Part shown: piece by piece, positions 23,514 to 32,771 of the stretch
How positions within the stretch are numbered: the stretch's first letter is position 1
Layout of the letters: every line of letters starts with the position of its first letter
Origin: Gemmatimonadales bacterium
GTDB lineage: Bacteria; Gemmatimonadota; Gemmatimonadetes; Longimicrobiales; Gaopeijiaceae
Length of the DNA stretch: 34,442 nucleotides
Assembly (NCBI GenBank): GCA_007692605.1
Contig: REBS01000084.1
Span: 1 to 34,442 of the forward strand
Reading direction: 5' to 3'
The notes under the pieces: generated by a model
What the model saw: only the letters and a program-made list of their open reading frames with translations
Database searches by the model: none
What the model was told of the DNA's origin: nothing
Program-made: the position numbers and the translations under genes

Positions 23514-24449
23514 CTATCCCTTGGCGCGCGCGGCCTCCAGAGAAATCCGGATCTCTTCGTCGGAGATCACCGGCTCGCAGGGCGCCACATGATCCAGCTG
23601 CCCCGCACGCATCCACTCTTCGAGCCGGGTCACCTCGTCGAAGAGGTGGTCAAAGGAGTCCACCACGAAGAGCAGGGGTTGGAACCGATCGATCCGGAAG
23701 GACTGGTTGATCACCCACTCGAGCTGGAAGGGCACCCGCTGGGCGTGGGGACTGTCCACCGAGTGCTCAATCTCGCCGTACGAGCTCAGGAGCCCCGACC
23801 CGTAGACCTTCAGCCCGTCCCCCTCGGCCTCGCGCATGAGCCCGAACTCGATCGTGAACCAGAAGAAGCGCGCCATCGCCCGCATGTTGCTGGCCACCCG
23901 CTCCTCGAGATCGTCGGGATCCTCGGCCACGAGCCGCTCTACCGCCCCGGCCGCCGCCCGCCCGAAGCGCACCAGGGTCTCGGCGAAGGCCGGATCCGTG
24001 TGCATGGGCACGTGCCCGGCGATGTCGTGGAAGATGTCGGGCTCGGGCAGGTAGTCGGGGGTATCCACGTCCCGGATGGTGATCGTGGTGGGAAACTCCC
24101 GTCGCCCCAGGCAGTCGAAGAAGAGGTACGCCGGAACGTACCCACTCACCGGCTTGGCCTTGAAGCCCGTGAGCGGGGCCAGAAACCGGTTGACCTCCTC
24201 GAGCTTCGGCACCTGCTCCCCGCTCAGCCCCAGCGACCCCAGACCCTCGAGAAACCGGTGGTTCGCGTACCGCTCCCAGCGATCGGCCATGCGGGCATAG
24301 AGGTTCCTCCAGCTCTGATGATTCTCTTCGGAGTACTGCTCCCACGGCTGCGTGATAAACAACTCGCCCCGGCTCTTCGCACCCTCGATGAAGGGAGCCT
24401 TCGTGGTGGTCAGCCCTGCCGTCGCGTCGTCGTGCGCCTTCAATTCCAT
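23514..24449 (-). CDS. phhA: Phenylalanine 4-monooxygenase
   Basis: 311 residues, close to the monomeric bacterial enzymes (Chromobacterium, about 297). It hydroxylates phenylalanine to tyrosine with a pterin cofactor and non-haem iron. The iron ligands are visible: His141 and His146 in PEPDIFHDIAGHVPMHTDPA and Glu201 in WFTIEFGLMRE. Family segments HQSWRNLYARM, GLSGEQVPKLEEVN, SGYVPAYLFFDCLGRREFPT and YGSGLLSSYGEIEHS are intact. There is no N-terminal ACT regulatory domain, as is normal for bacterial forms. The ATG at 24449 is chosen because sequence upstream in the frame is low-complexity and overlaps pdeM. pdeM ends 58 bases upstream on the same strand, so read-through from the repair operon is possible. 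No pterin-recycling gene is adjacent. Confidence 0.96.
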   Translation of the reverse strand: MELKAHDDATAGLTTTKAPFIEGAKSRGELFITQPWEQYSEENHQSWRNLYARMADRWERYANHRFLEGLGSLGLSGEQVPKLEEVNRFLAPLTGFKAKPVSGYVPAYLFFDCLGRREFPTTITIRDVDTPDYLPEPDIFHDIAGHVPMHTDPAFAETLVRFGRAAAGAVERLVAEDPDDLEERVASNMRAMARFFWFTIEFGLMREAEGDGLKVYGSGLLSSYGEIEHSVDSPHAQRVPFQLEWVINQSFRIDRFQPLLFVVDSFDHLFDEVTRLEEWMRAGQLDHVAPCEPVISDEEIRISLEAARAKG

Positions 24450-24507
24450 GCTGCCGTGCCCGCCTGTCGAATGTCGTCGGTTCCGGGCATGCGTTTCGCC
24501 GCCCGAT

Positions 24508-25170
24508 TCAGATCGCCAACACCGACCCCTCACCCACTCCGAAGATCCGCCTCCCCCCGGAGCGGCGCACCCGCTGTCCACCGGTGAAGGTGCCGAAGGC
24601 CGGAAGGAGCAGCCGCCGCTCATCGACCACGAAACAGGGCATCCGAAGCCGATCCCCCCGGCCCCGAAGGACCACCACCGGATGCTCGTGCCCGCAGATC
24701 ACCCCGTCGCGGGTCCCGTCATCGGCATGACGGAGGCGAAAGGGACCCAGCCGCATGCCCTCCTCCACCCGCTCGATCCCCAGTTCGGCAGGTGGAGGCC
24801 CATCAGGCCGGTCGTGGTTCCCGGGGACGAGCCACACCCGCAGCCTCTCGGCCTCCCCCTGCTCGGGGCTCCCGCGCTGCCCGGCTCCGAGCGCGGCGAA
24901 GGCCTCGACCACCTCGGGGGTCCACCCCCCGGCGCCGTGCACCAGGTCGCCCAGGATCACCAGCCTTCGGGCGCCGGTGAGATGGGCGACCCGGCGCAGG
25001 CGAGCCAGGTCGTCGGCCTCGGCCCCGTCGGGCACGGCCAGGCCGCGGTCCCGGAAGAGCGCCGCCTTCCCCAGGTGCAGGTCGGCCAGAAAGAGCGTCC
25101 GTTCCCGTGGCCAGTGCAGCACGCGCTCGGGCCGAAGCTCCAGCGCCTCGCCCTTCCACGTGAGCTTCAC
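24508..25170 (-). CDS. pdeM: Ligase-associated DNA damage response endonuclease PdeM
   Basis: 220 residues of the calcineurin-like metallophosphoesterase fold. Metal-binding motifs in order are FLADLHLGKA (Asp30, His32), ILGDLVHG (Asp75), VPGNHDR (117-120) and ICGHEHPVVV (His161, His163). ALFRDRGLAVPDG after the first motif is typical of PdeM. PdeM belongs to the four-gene set in which it accompanies an Lhr-type helicase, an ATP-dependent ligase and an MBL-fold exonuclease; all four are here. The start is a GTG that overlaps the helicase stop (GTGA), with GAGG 7 bases upstream. It is the last repair gene of the operon; phenylalanine hydroxylase follows. Confidence 0.94.
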   Translation of the reverse strand: MKLTWKGEALELRPERVLHWPRERTLFLADLHLGKAALFRDRGLAVPDGAEADDLARLRRVAHLTGARRLVILGDLVHGAGGWTPEVVEAFAALGAGQRGSPEQGEAERLRVWLVPGNHDRPDGPPPAELGIERVEEGMRLGPFRLRHADDGTRDGVICGHEHPVVVLRGRGDRLRMPCFVVDERRLLLPAFGTFTGGQRVRRSGGRRIFGVGEGSVLAI

Positions 25171-27659
25171 TCGCCCGCCTCGACCGAACGCTCCAGATGC
25201 TCCACCATGCGCGCCACCCGATCCCGCCAGCTCTCGGAGCTCACCCGGGCGTGGAGCCGATCGGCCCAGAGGGGGAAGGCCAGCGGGGTTAGCCGGGGCG
25301 TCACCCGCTCGTCCACCGCACGAGATTGCAGCGTCTCGAGCCCCCGGCGCAGCCGACGCAGATTGAGCTCGCCTTCCAGGACTTCGCGCCGGGCCTGGGT
25401 CAGCAGGAGGTTATCGGGGTCGTAGCGCGCCAGGACGTCGAAGAGGAGCCCGCTCGAGGCCTGCAGTTGCCGGTCCGACTTGCCTGATCCCGGATAGCCG
25501 GGAAACACCAGCCCCGCGACCCGGGCGATCTCGCGGAACTGCCGGCGCGCCAGCTCCGCGGCGTTGACCGCCTCGAGCAGGTGGGCCACCAGCCCCTCGG
25601 GACTCAGAAGGGGCCCCCAGCCATGAAGAGGCACCAGCGGCTCGTCGCTCACCAGTTCGAAACCGTAGTCGTTGACCGAGTACTCGATCGAGCGGGGCTC
25701 GGCCTGCGAGAAGCGCCAGGCCAGGATCGTTGCCATCCCCTCGTGCACCAGCCGCCCCAGGAAGGGATACACGAACAGGTGCGCGCCCTCGCGGGTCTCG
25801 GTCCGCTCCACCAGGAGGCGGTCCGGCGTCGGCAGGCCCGACCACCGCCCCTGGATCTCGAGGAGGGGGGCCAGCGCCTCGAGCTCGGCCATCGGCCCGC
25901 CCCGCGTTCCATTCGTCCCGGCGGCGGTTCGGTCAGGGCCGGTCTGAGTGCTTTCCCGACCGGCCCCTGACCCGGCCAGCGTCTCCAGCACTTCGGCGCC
26001 CAGCTCCGTCGACAGGGGGAGCCGCCCCCCCATCCAGCGGGGGACGCTGGCGGTCCGACTCCGAACCCGCCGCACCCAGGCGGTCATCTCGCGAATCCGC
26101 ACGAGTCGCAGGGTGCGTCCCGCGAAGAGGAAGGTCTCGCCGGGCCGGAGACGGGCCAGGAAGGCCTCTTCGACCCGGCCCAGGGTTTTCCCTTTCAGGT
26201 AGCGAACCCGGAGCTGCGCGTCCGAGGTGATGGTGCCGATGCTCATGCGGTGCTGCCGCGCCACCCGGCGATCGGGCACCCGATGGATGCCTTCGTCGTC
26301 GGCCAGCACCTTGTGGTAGCGAGGATAGGCTTGGAGCGCGCTCCCCCCGCGGGTGACGAAGTCCAGCACCCAGCCCCACTCCGTCTCCGAGAGGTGCCGG
26401 TAGGCGTGGGTGGTGCGGACCTCGTCGAGCATCTCGGGGGCCCGAAAGCCCCCGCCCAGCGCCACCGTGACCAGGTGCTGGGCCAGCACGTCGAGGGGCT
26501 GCTCCAGGGGACGGCGCGGCTCCACCCGCCCCCGGGCCAGCCCCCGCCGCACGGCGTGGAACTCCACGATCTCGAAGGCGTGCGTCGGCACGCAGAGGAT
26601 CCGGCTCCGCCCGTCGGGCGTGTGCCCGCTTCGGCCGGCACGCTGCAGGAGACGACCGATGCCCTTGGGCGAGCCCACCTGGATCACCCGGTCCACCGCG
26701 GGAAAGTCCACTCCCAAGTCGAGCGACGAGGTGCAGACGACGCACCGGATCGTCCCGGCCCGGAGCGCGTCCTCGACCTCGAGTCGGCGTTCTCGTTCGA
26801 CCGATCCGTGGTGCAGCCCCAGTTCGCCCGCCTCGACCCATTCGGGACGGGCGTCGGCCAGGGCCCGGTGCCAGAGCTCGGCCTGCGAGCGGGTGTTGGT
26901 GAACAGGAGGGTGCTCCCGCCCCCGTCCAGCCGATCCAGCACCCGGGGCACGAGCTGGAGTCCCAGGTGCCCGGCCCAGGGAAATCGGCCCGCGTCATCG
27001 GGAAGGAGCGTCTCGAGCTCCGGCGGCGGTCGCTCGGGGCCCTGCACGATCCTGCCCCCCGCCCCACCGGTCAGCGTCTCGAGGGCCTCGTCCAGATTGC
27101 CCAGGGTGGCCGAGACGCCCCAGGTGGGCACCCCGGGGTTCCAGCGGCGCAGCCGGGCCAGCCCGAGCTCGGTCTGGGTCCCCCGCTTGCTCCCCATGAG
27201 CTCGTGCCACTCGTCGACCACGATGCCCCGCAGACCCCCGAACCAGCGCTGCGCGTCGGCGTACGACAGGAGCACCGAGAGCGACTCCGGCGTGGTCACG
27301 AGCGCGGTGGGCGGATGGGTCCGCTGACGCTGCCTGCGGTGGCTCGAGGTGTCTCCCGTCCGGAGCCCCACGCTCCAGTCCAGCCCCAGCGCCTCGAGGG
27401 GCGCTTCGAGCTGCGCGACGGTGTCGCGGGCCAGCGCCCGCAGCGGGGTGAGCCAGAGGTAGCGGAGGCGGCCCTCGGCCGGCCGGCCGTCTCTCAACGC
27501 TCCCCCCCACACGGCCAGCGTCTTTCCCGACCCGGTGGGGGCATGCAGGAGCCCGCTCTCTCCCCGACTCCATGCCTCCCAGAGCTCCTCCTGGAAGGGG
27601 AACGGGGCCCAGCCCCGGTGGCGGAACCACTCGGGGAGCGAGACGGGAGTCGAGATCAT
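25167..27659 (-). CDS. Ligase-associated DEXH-box helicase (Lhr-like)
   Basis: 830 residues. Superfamily 2 helicase of the bacterial Lhr-core type found with PdeM and ligase. Motif I is HAPTGSGKTLAV (39-50), motif Ia WLTPLRALARD, motif II VVDEWHEL (148-154, DEWH rather than DEAH) and motif III SATLGN. Motifs IV-VI include LLFTNTRSQAELWH, VVCTSSLDLGVDFPAVDRVI and GRLLQRAGRSGH. The winged-helix and C-terminal Lhr domains follow. A Gly/Thr/Arg-rich insert at about 562-590 (SGAGRESTQTGPDRTAAGTN) looks like a flexible linker. It probably loads on single-stranded 3' tails and unwinds DNA or RNA:DNA, as shown for Lhr. The ATG at 27659 overlaps the ligase stop, and the stop overlaps the pdeM start. 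The much longer open frame upstream lies inside the ligase gene and is not used. Confidence 0.95.
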   Translation of the reverse strand: MISTPVSLPEWFRHRGWAPFPFQEELWEAWSRGESGLLHAPTGSGKTLAVWGGALRDGRPAEGRLRYLWLTPLRALARDTVAQLEAPLEALGLDWSVGLRTGDTSSHRRQRQRTHPPTALVTTPESLSVLLSYADAQRWFGGLRGIVVDEWHELMGSKRGTQTELGLARLRRWNPGVPTWGVSATLGNLDEALETLTGGAGGRIVQGPERPPPELETLLPDDAGRFPWAGHLGLQLVPRVLDRLDGGGSTLLFTNTRSQAELWHRALADARPEWVEAGELGLHHGSVERERRLEVEDALRAGTIRCVVCTSSLDLGVDFPAVDRVIQVGSPKGIGRLLQRAGRSGHTPDGRSRILCVPTHAFEIVEFHAVRRGLARGRVEPRRPLEQPLDVLAQHLVTVALGGGFRAPEMLDEVRTTHAYRHLSETEWGWVLDFVTRGGSALQAYPRYHKVLADDEGIHRVPDRRVARQHRMSIGTITSDAQLRVRYLKGKTLGRVEEAFLARLRPGETFLFAGRTLRLVRIREMTAWVRRVRSRTASVPRWMGGRLPLSTELGAEVLETLAGSGAGRESTQTGPDRTAAGTNGTRGGPMAELEALAPLLEIQGRWSGLPTPDRLLVERTETREGAHLFVYPFLGRLVHEGMATILAWRFSQAEPRSIEYSVNDYGFELVSDEPLVPLHGWGPLLSPEGLVAHLLEAVNAAELARRQFREIARVAGLVFPGYPGSGKSDRQLQASSGLLFDVLARYDPDNLLLTQARREVLEGELNLRRLRRGLETLQSRAVDERVTPRLTPLAFPLWADRLHARVSSESWRDRVARMVEHLERSVEAGE

Positions 27660-29299
27660 GGCCGCTCCGCGAGGAGGCGGCGGGCCGACTCGAGGGTGTC
27701 GGCCTCGTCCACCGGCTTGTCGGTCCGTTGTCGGACCATGCGGGGAAAGCGGAGCGCCAGCCCCGACTTGTGCCGGGTCGAGGGCCGGACCTGGTCGAAG
27801 GCCAGCTCGAAGACCAGCTCCGGCTCCACCGCACGCACCGGACCGAACCGCTCGGTGATGTTCCGGCGAATCCACGTATCGACCCGGCGGATCTCTCGAT
27901 CGGTCAGCCCGGAGTATGCCTTTCCGATGGGGACCAGCTCCTCGCCGTCCCACACGCCGAAGGTGTAGTCGGTGTACAGCGAGGCCCGGCGGCCGTGGCC
28001 CTTCTGCGCGTATAGGAGAACCACGTCGAGCGTCAGGGGCTCCACCTTCCACTTCCACCAGGACCCCCGGGGCCGCCCGACCCCGTACTCGGCCTGCCGG
28101 TGCTTGAGCATGAAGCCCTCGACGCCCAGCTCGCGGGCCGATGCCCGGAGTTCGGCCAGCGCCTCCCACCCCGCCGCCTCGACCAGGGGCGAGAGCCCCA
28201 GGGGGAGCCCGCCGGCCCACCCCACGGGGATCGGCCCGTCATCGGGTTCCCGCACCCCAAGCTCCTCGAACAGTGCCTCGAGTAGGCGTCGCCGGGCCTC
28301 CTGCGGGAGCCTCCTCAGGTCCTCGCCCTCGGCCTCGAGCAGGTCGTAGGCCAGGAAGCGGGCCGGCACCTCGCGGCGGATCTTCGGACCCGGACGCTTC
28401 CGGCCCAGCCGTCGCTGCAGCTCGGCGAATCGCAGGGGACCGGTGCTCTCCCACGCCAGGAGCTCTCCGTCCAGAACCGTGCCCGAGGGGAGCGCCCCGG
28501 CGGCCTCGCCGATCTCGGGAAAGGCCGGGGTGATGACCTCCTCGCCCCGCGACCAGAGGAGCTGCTCCCCGTCGCGGTGGATGAGCTGGGCGCGGATCCC
28601 GTCCCACTTCCACTCCACCATCCACGCCTCCGGGCCCCCATCGAGCGCTTCGGGCCCATCGCTCAGGGGGTGGGCCAGGAAGAAGGGATAGGGCCGTCCG
28701 GCATCGCGCATCTCCGCGTCGGGAGAGATCAGTCGACGGTAGGTCTCGGGGGTCGGGGCCCATCGACCCGTGAGCCGGTGGGCCAGGATGGCGGGCTCCA
28801 TTCCCACCTCCTGCGCCAGGGCACGGGTCACCAGCTTGCGGCCCACGCCCACCCGGAAGCCCCCGGTCAGGAGCTTGTGGAAGACCAGGCGCTCCGACTC
28901 GTCCATGCAGCCCCACGCACGCTCCACGACCCGGCGCTTTTCGGAGTCCTCGGCCCCGGGCAGGGGGGCCAGCCATTCGTCCATGATCGTGTGCAGCGAC
29001 GGGGGTTCGGCGCCGGTGTCGGGATCGGGCAGGAGGAGCGCCAGCGTCTCGGCCAGGTCGCCCACCGTGTCGTAGCACTCCTCGACCAGCCAGAGCGGGT
29101 ATCCCGAGCGCTCGGCCACCCACTCCCGGAGGCGGGCTCCGGGCACGGCCCGTCGGATGCGCCGGCCGGTGAGCACCGCGAGCGCCCAGGCCGCGTCGGC
29201 CGCGGGCGCCTCGGCGAAGTACCGCCTCAGTGCCGCCACCTTCTCGTTGGTGCGCGTGGTGCGGTCGAGCTCCATGAAGAGCCGGGTGAATCGCTTCAC
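27656..29299 (-). CDS. Ligase-associated ATP-dependent DNA ligase
   Basis: 547 residues. The N-terminal DNA-binding domain is at about 1-200 (MELDRTTRTNEKVAALRRYF; FHKLLTGGFRVGVGRKLVTR). The adenylation domain begins at the active-site motif WMVEWKWDGIRAQL with Lys231, then DGELLAWE, RFLAYDLLE, EGFMLKH and the lysines of WWKWK. The OB domain follows (LTLDVVLLYAQKGHGRRASL, YSGLTDREI), and EPELVFELAFDQVRPSTRHK is typical near the C-terminus. It seals nicks in DNA using ATP. The host presumably also has the replicative NAD ligase, not seen here. The GTG start at 29299 overlaps the exonuclease stop (GTGA) and has GAGGG 6 bases upstream. The stop overlaps the helicase ATG. The cassette is a known repair set induced or needed after DNA damage in some bacteria. 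Confidence 0.96.
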   Translation of the reverse strand: MKRFTRLFMELDRTTRTNEKVAALRRYFAEAPAADAAWALAVLTGRRIRRAVPGARLREWVAERSGYPLWLVEECYDTVGDLAETLALLLPDPDTGAEPPSLHTIMDEWLAPLPGAEDSEKRRVVERAWGCMDESERLVFHKLLTGGFRVGVGRKLVTRALAQEVGMEPAILAHRLTGRWAPTPETYRRLISPDAEMRDAGRPYPFFLAHPLSDGPEALDGGPEAWMVEWKWDGIRAQLIHRDGEQLLWSRGEEVITPAFPEIGEAAGALPSGTVLDGELLAWESTGPLRFAELQRRLGRKRPGPKIRREVPARFLAYDLLEAEGEDLRRLPQEARRRLLEALFEELGVREPDDGPIPVGWAGGLPLGLSPLVEAAGWEALAELRASARELGVEGFMLKHRQAEYGVGRPRGSWWKWKVEPLTLDVVLLYAQKGHGRRASLYTDYTFGVWDGEELVPIGKAYSGLTDREIRRVDTWIRRNITERFGPVRAVEPELVFELAFDQVRPSTRHKSGLALRFPRMVRQRTDKPVDEADTLESARRLLAERP

Positions 29300-30354
29300 G
29301 TGTCGCCCTCGCGGGTGGCGATCGCGAAGGTGTCGAGGCCGCGCTCCTCGGTCAGATAGCGCAGCGCGGTGCCGGTCTGCCCGTGGGTCAGCCCCACCCG
29401 CTCGGCCCCGCTCTCGTCGATGGTGGCCATGAGGCCGTCCCAGTCCACGTGGTCGCTCAGGACGAACCCCCGATCCCCCGATCGGCGTCGACGACGTCCC
29501 CGGATCCGCATCCAGCCCGATGCGAAGCCCACCGACACCGGACCCAGCTTTCGCACCCATGCGGTGCCGGCGGCCGAGGGCGGGGCCACCACCAGGGCGG
29601 TGCCCCGGTGCTCGCGGGCCGTCTCGACCGACACCCGTTCGGTCGGGGGGAATGCGATCCCTTCGGCGCGATAGGCCGGCAGGAGCTCGTCGACGGCGCC
29701 ATGCACCAGGATCGTGCCCGGTGCGCCTCCCCCCTGGACGAAGGGGAGGAGCCCCGCCAGGAGCCGCTGGGCCTTTCCCAGCGAGTACCCGCAGAGCAGG
29801 GTGGTGCGACCCTCGGCCGCGTTCTCGACCCACCAGCGCTCGATTTCGCCAAAAACCCCATCGGGCTCGGGCCAGCGATAGATCGGGAGCCCGAAGGTGC
29901 ACTCCGAGATCAGGGTGTGGCAGCGGAGGGGCTCGAAGGTCTCCGCTGAAGCGTCGGGGGTGCGCTTGTAGTCGCCGGTCACCACCCACACCTCGCCTCC
30001 GACCTCGATCCGCACCTGGGCCGACCCCAGGATGTGTCCCGCCGGATGGAGGGAGAGGACTGCGCGCCCCAGGGTCCGACGCTCTCCGAAGGGGATCCCC
30101 TCGATGGGGGCCTCGTCCCCCAGCCGCTTCCTCAGGATCCCCACCCCCGACGACGCGGCCAGGTAGTGATCCGATCCCCGCCGGGCGTGATCCGCGTGCC
30201 CGTGGGTGACCACCGCGCGGTGCACCGGACGAAGCGGATCGACGTAGACATCGGCCTCGGGCACGTACAACCCGGCGTCGGTCCGGATCACCACGGGAGG
30301 CGTCGCCGGAGGTGAGGATGCAGGGGTGGAGGATGTCGGGGGTGGAGTCGCCAC
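29296..30354 (-). CDS. Ligase-associated DNA damage response exonuclease (MBL/beta-CASP-like)
   Basis: 352 residues at most. Metallo-beta-lactamase fold of the SNM1/Pso2-like group: AVVTHGHADHARRGS (48-62) with the HxHxDH motif, LHPAGHILGSAQV, WVVTGDYKRTP, LISECTFGLPIYRWP and GYSLGKAQRL. FVLSDHVDWDGLMATI and VGLTHGQTG follow near the end. Family members here are predicted 5' exonucleases that process damaged ends for the ligase. It is the first gene of the repair operon. The start is uncertain: GTG 30354 has no good ribosome site and adds about 20 Pro/Ser/Thr-rich residues; GTG 30294 or 30291, just before VIRTDAGLYVPEADVYVDP, fits the family better. It is divergent from the multicopper oxidase across 131 bases in which I see no clear promoter. 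Confidence 0.92.
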   Translation of the reverse strand: MATPPPTSSTPASSPPATPPVVIRTDAGLYVPEADVYVDPLRPVHRAVVTHGHADHARRGSDHYLAASSGVGILRKRLGDEAPIEGIPFGERRTLGRAVLSLHPAGHILGSAQVRIEVGGEVWVVTGDYKRTPDASAETFEPLRCHTLISECTFGLPIYRWPEPDGVFGEIERWWVENAAEGRTTLLCGYSLGKAQRLLAGLLPFVQGGGAPGTILVHGAVDELLPAYRAEGIAFPPTERVSVETAREHRGTALVVAPPSAAGTAWVRKLGPVSVGFASGWMRIRGRRRRRSGDRGFVLSDHVDWDGLMATIDESGAERVGLTHGQTGTALRYLTEERGLDTFAIATREGDT

Positions 30355-30485
30355 GGGCTCGGGCTGGGGAAAGGCGTTCGTGTCTGGGGCGCTGCGGGGT
30401 CCCTTCGACCCGGCGGGGGCACCCGGGTTCCGTGGCCCGGCCCCGATCGTTTGACCCCGGGGCTCCGGAGCGCCACCTTCGCCTC

Positions 30486-32771
30486 ATGGCAAATCTTTCG
30501 AGAGCCTCGGTTGCCGCCGCCCTGATCCTGGGACTCGGCGCGACAAGCCCCGCGGGGCCCCTGTCCGATGCGGCAGGATGCCCCCTCTCGGTCCCCGTAC
30601 CCACGGGCCATGCCGAGGCCACGACCGGCGTCCCCGAGCCGGCGTGGGACCTCCGCTGCATCGAACTCGTGCCCGTGCCGGGCGGGGGCGATGCCGCCGG
30701 TGTGGTCTCGATGCACCCGGTTCCCTCCCCCTTCGGCGTCTCGGTGACCCCCGAGGGACGCCATCGGTGGCAACTCTCGGTCCGGCTCGAGAACCTCCCC
30801 GACCCGGCCTCGCTCGGATCCTATACCACGTGGGTGGCCTGGGCCACGCCGCTGGAGCTGTACCCCGTGGTGAACCTGGGCGAGGTGGGTGAGGGCGAGT
30901 TCGATCTGGGCGAGGTGAGCTTCTCGAAGTTCATGGTCTGGATCTCGCCGGAACCGACGGCCGACGTCGAGGAACGCCAGGGCCCCCTGCTCCTTCGGGG
31001 GCGGTCTCCCTCGTCCCTAATGAAGCCGCACGACCTGATGACGCAGGCACCCTCGGCCGAGGAGCCCATGGGGGGAGCGCCCGGGCACGACGTGCACGAC
31101 CAGCGGGTTCGGGACCATGGGGCTCATGGCCACGACCACGGCGACCCCGACCACCCGATCCCCCCCGCCGACCCCGAGAGCTGGCGGATGGTGCCCGGGT
31201 ACCCCGGGGTGGCCATGCTTCCGGGAATGATGGCACTCGAACCCCGGGTCTCGCCCCTCACCGTGCGGGCGCCCGAGGGCGAGACGCCCCCGGCCGTGCG
31301 GCCGAGCGAGGTGGTCGCGCTGCCCGACGGGGGCACCCTGGACCTGACGGCGGACTTCGTCTCGAAGACCGTGGCCGGACGCGAGGTGCAGATGCTGGCC
31401 TTCAACGGTCAGCACCCCGGGCCGCTGCTCGAGGTGGCCGAGAACACCACCATCTTCGTGAACTTCCACAACCGGACCCCCTTCCCCACCGCGATCCACT
31501 GGCACGGGCTGAGACTCGACAACCGCTTCGACGGGGTGCCGGGAGTGACGCAGGATCCGGTGCTCCCCGGCGAAAGCTTCCGCTACACCGTGCACTTTCC
31601 CGACGCGGGGATCTACTGGTACCACCCGCACCACCGGGAAGACATCGGCCAGGAGCTGGGGCTCTACGGCAACCTGCTCGTCGAGCCCCTCGACCCCGAC
31701 ACCTACGGCCCGGTGAGCCGCGAGGAGGTCCTCATGCTCGACGACCTCCTCCTGGACGAACGCGGGATCGTCCCCTTCGGGCGCGAGGCCTCGAACTTCG
31801 CCCTCATGGGCCGCTTCGGGAACACCTTTCTTGTGAACGGGCGCACCGAGTACGAACTGTCCGTGGAACGGGGCGAAGTGGTCCGCTTCTACCTGACCAA
31901 CGCCGCCAACACCCGGACCTTCAACCTGTCGTGGCAGTCGGAGGACTCCCCCGGAGAGGTGCTCCCGGTGAAGGTGGTCGGCACCGACGTGGGCCGCTTC
32001 GAGCGCGAGTCCCGGGCCCGCAGCGTGGTCCTGGCCCCGGCCGAGCGCTACATCGTCGAGGTGCTCTTCGACGAGCCGGGCCGGTGGGAGCTGGTCAACC
32101 ATGTGCAGGGGGTCAACCACCGGGCCGGGGTCTTCATCGAGGAGCGCTCGGTCCTGGGGCGGGTCTCGGTCGAGGACGGGCCGGGCGACGCCGAGCTCCG
32201 GGCCTCGTTCGACCACCTGCGGGAGCACCCCGACGTGATCGCCGAGATCGATGCCTACCGCGACCGGTTCGACGATCCTCCGGAGCTGGAGCTGGTCCTG
32301 GCGCTCGAGGCCGACCACCTGCCCATGGTGGTCGAAGAGGCCATGCGCTGGGACTGGGTCTACCTGCACCCGGTGGAGTGGGCCGGGACCATGCCCATGA
32401 TGAACTGGGCGGTCTCGGCCGACGACGTCCGCTGGACCCTGCGCGAGCCCGCCACCGGCGCCGAGAACATGGAGATCGACTGGCAGTTCCGGGTGGGCGA
32501 CGTGGTGAAGCTCCGGATCCACAACGACCGGGGGGCCGTCCACGCCATGCACCACCCGATTCACATTCACGGGCAACGCTTCCTGGTGGTGGAACAGAAC
32601 GGGATCAGAAACGCGCACCTGGCCTGGAAGGACACGGTGCTGTTGCCCCCGGGCTCCACCACCGACATTCTGCTGGAGATCTCGAACCCGGGCCACTGGA
32701 TGGTCCACTGCCACATCGCCGAACACCTGGAGGCCGGAATGAAATTCGTCTTCGACGTGGAGGGATCATGA
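30486..32771 (+). CDS. Exported multicopper oxidase with extra N-terminal domain and His-rich linker
   Basis: 761 residues. A Sec-type signal covers about 1-30. Residues about 50-175 form an extra beta-rich domain (DLRCIELVPVPGGG, RWQLSVRLENLPDP, SYTTWVAWATPLELYP). A linker at 200-223 has seven His (HDVHDQ, DHGAHGHDHGDPDH). A three-domain laccase/CueO-type oxidase then spans about 275-761. All copper sites are present: IHWHG (338-340), YHPHH (380, 382), HPIHIHG (690, 693, 695) and HCHIAEHLEAGM, whose Cys742, His747 and axial Met752 form the type 1 site. Such enzymes oxidise Cu(I), Mn(II) or phenols and reduce oxygen to water. Substrate is unknown. The ATG at 30486 has no good ribosome site (GGAG about 16 bases away). 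The stop overlaps the amidohydrolase start. Confidence 0.93.
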   Translation: MANLSRASVAAALILGLGATSPAGPLSDAAGCPLSVPVPTGHAEATTGVPEPAWDLRCIELVPVPGGGDAAGVVSMHPVPSPFGVSVTPEGRHRWQLSVRLENLPDPASLGSYTTWVAWATPLELYPVVNLGEVGEGEFDLGEVSFSKFMVWISPEPTADVEERQGPLLLRGRSPSSLMKPHDLMTQAPSAEEPMGGAPGHDVHDQRVRDHGAHGHDHGDPDHPIPPADPESWRMVPGYPGVAMLPGMMALEPRVSPLTVRAPEGETPPAVRPSEVVALPDGGTLDLTADFVSKTVAGREVQMLAFNGQHPGPLLEVAENTTIFVNFHNRTPFPTAIHWHGLRLDNRFDGVPGVTQDPVLPGESFRYTVHFPDAGIYWYHPHHREDIGQELGLYGNLLVEPLDPDTYGPVSREEVLMLDDLLLDERGIVPFGREASNFALMGRFGNTFLVNGRTEYELSVERGEVVRFYLTNAANTRTFNLSWQSEDSPGEVLPVKVVGTDVGRFERESRARSVVLAPAERYIVEVLFDEPGRWELVNHVQGVNHRAGVFIEERSVLGRVSVEDGPGDAELRASFDHLREHPDVIAEIDAYRDRFDDPPELELVLALEADHLPMVVEEAMRWDWVYLHPVEWAGTMPMMNWAVSADDVRWTLREPATGAENMEIDWQFRVGDVVKLRIHNDRGAVHAMHHPIHIHGQRFLVVEQNGIRNAHLAWKDTVLLPPGSTTDILLEISNPGHWMVHCHIAEHLEAGMKFVFDVEGS

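Noticed and set aside
29300-30661. N-terminal extension of the ligase frame over the exonuclease gene
   Set aside because: It lies in another frame of a well-supported gene and has no known domain; the GTGA overlap gives a normal ligase length.
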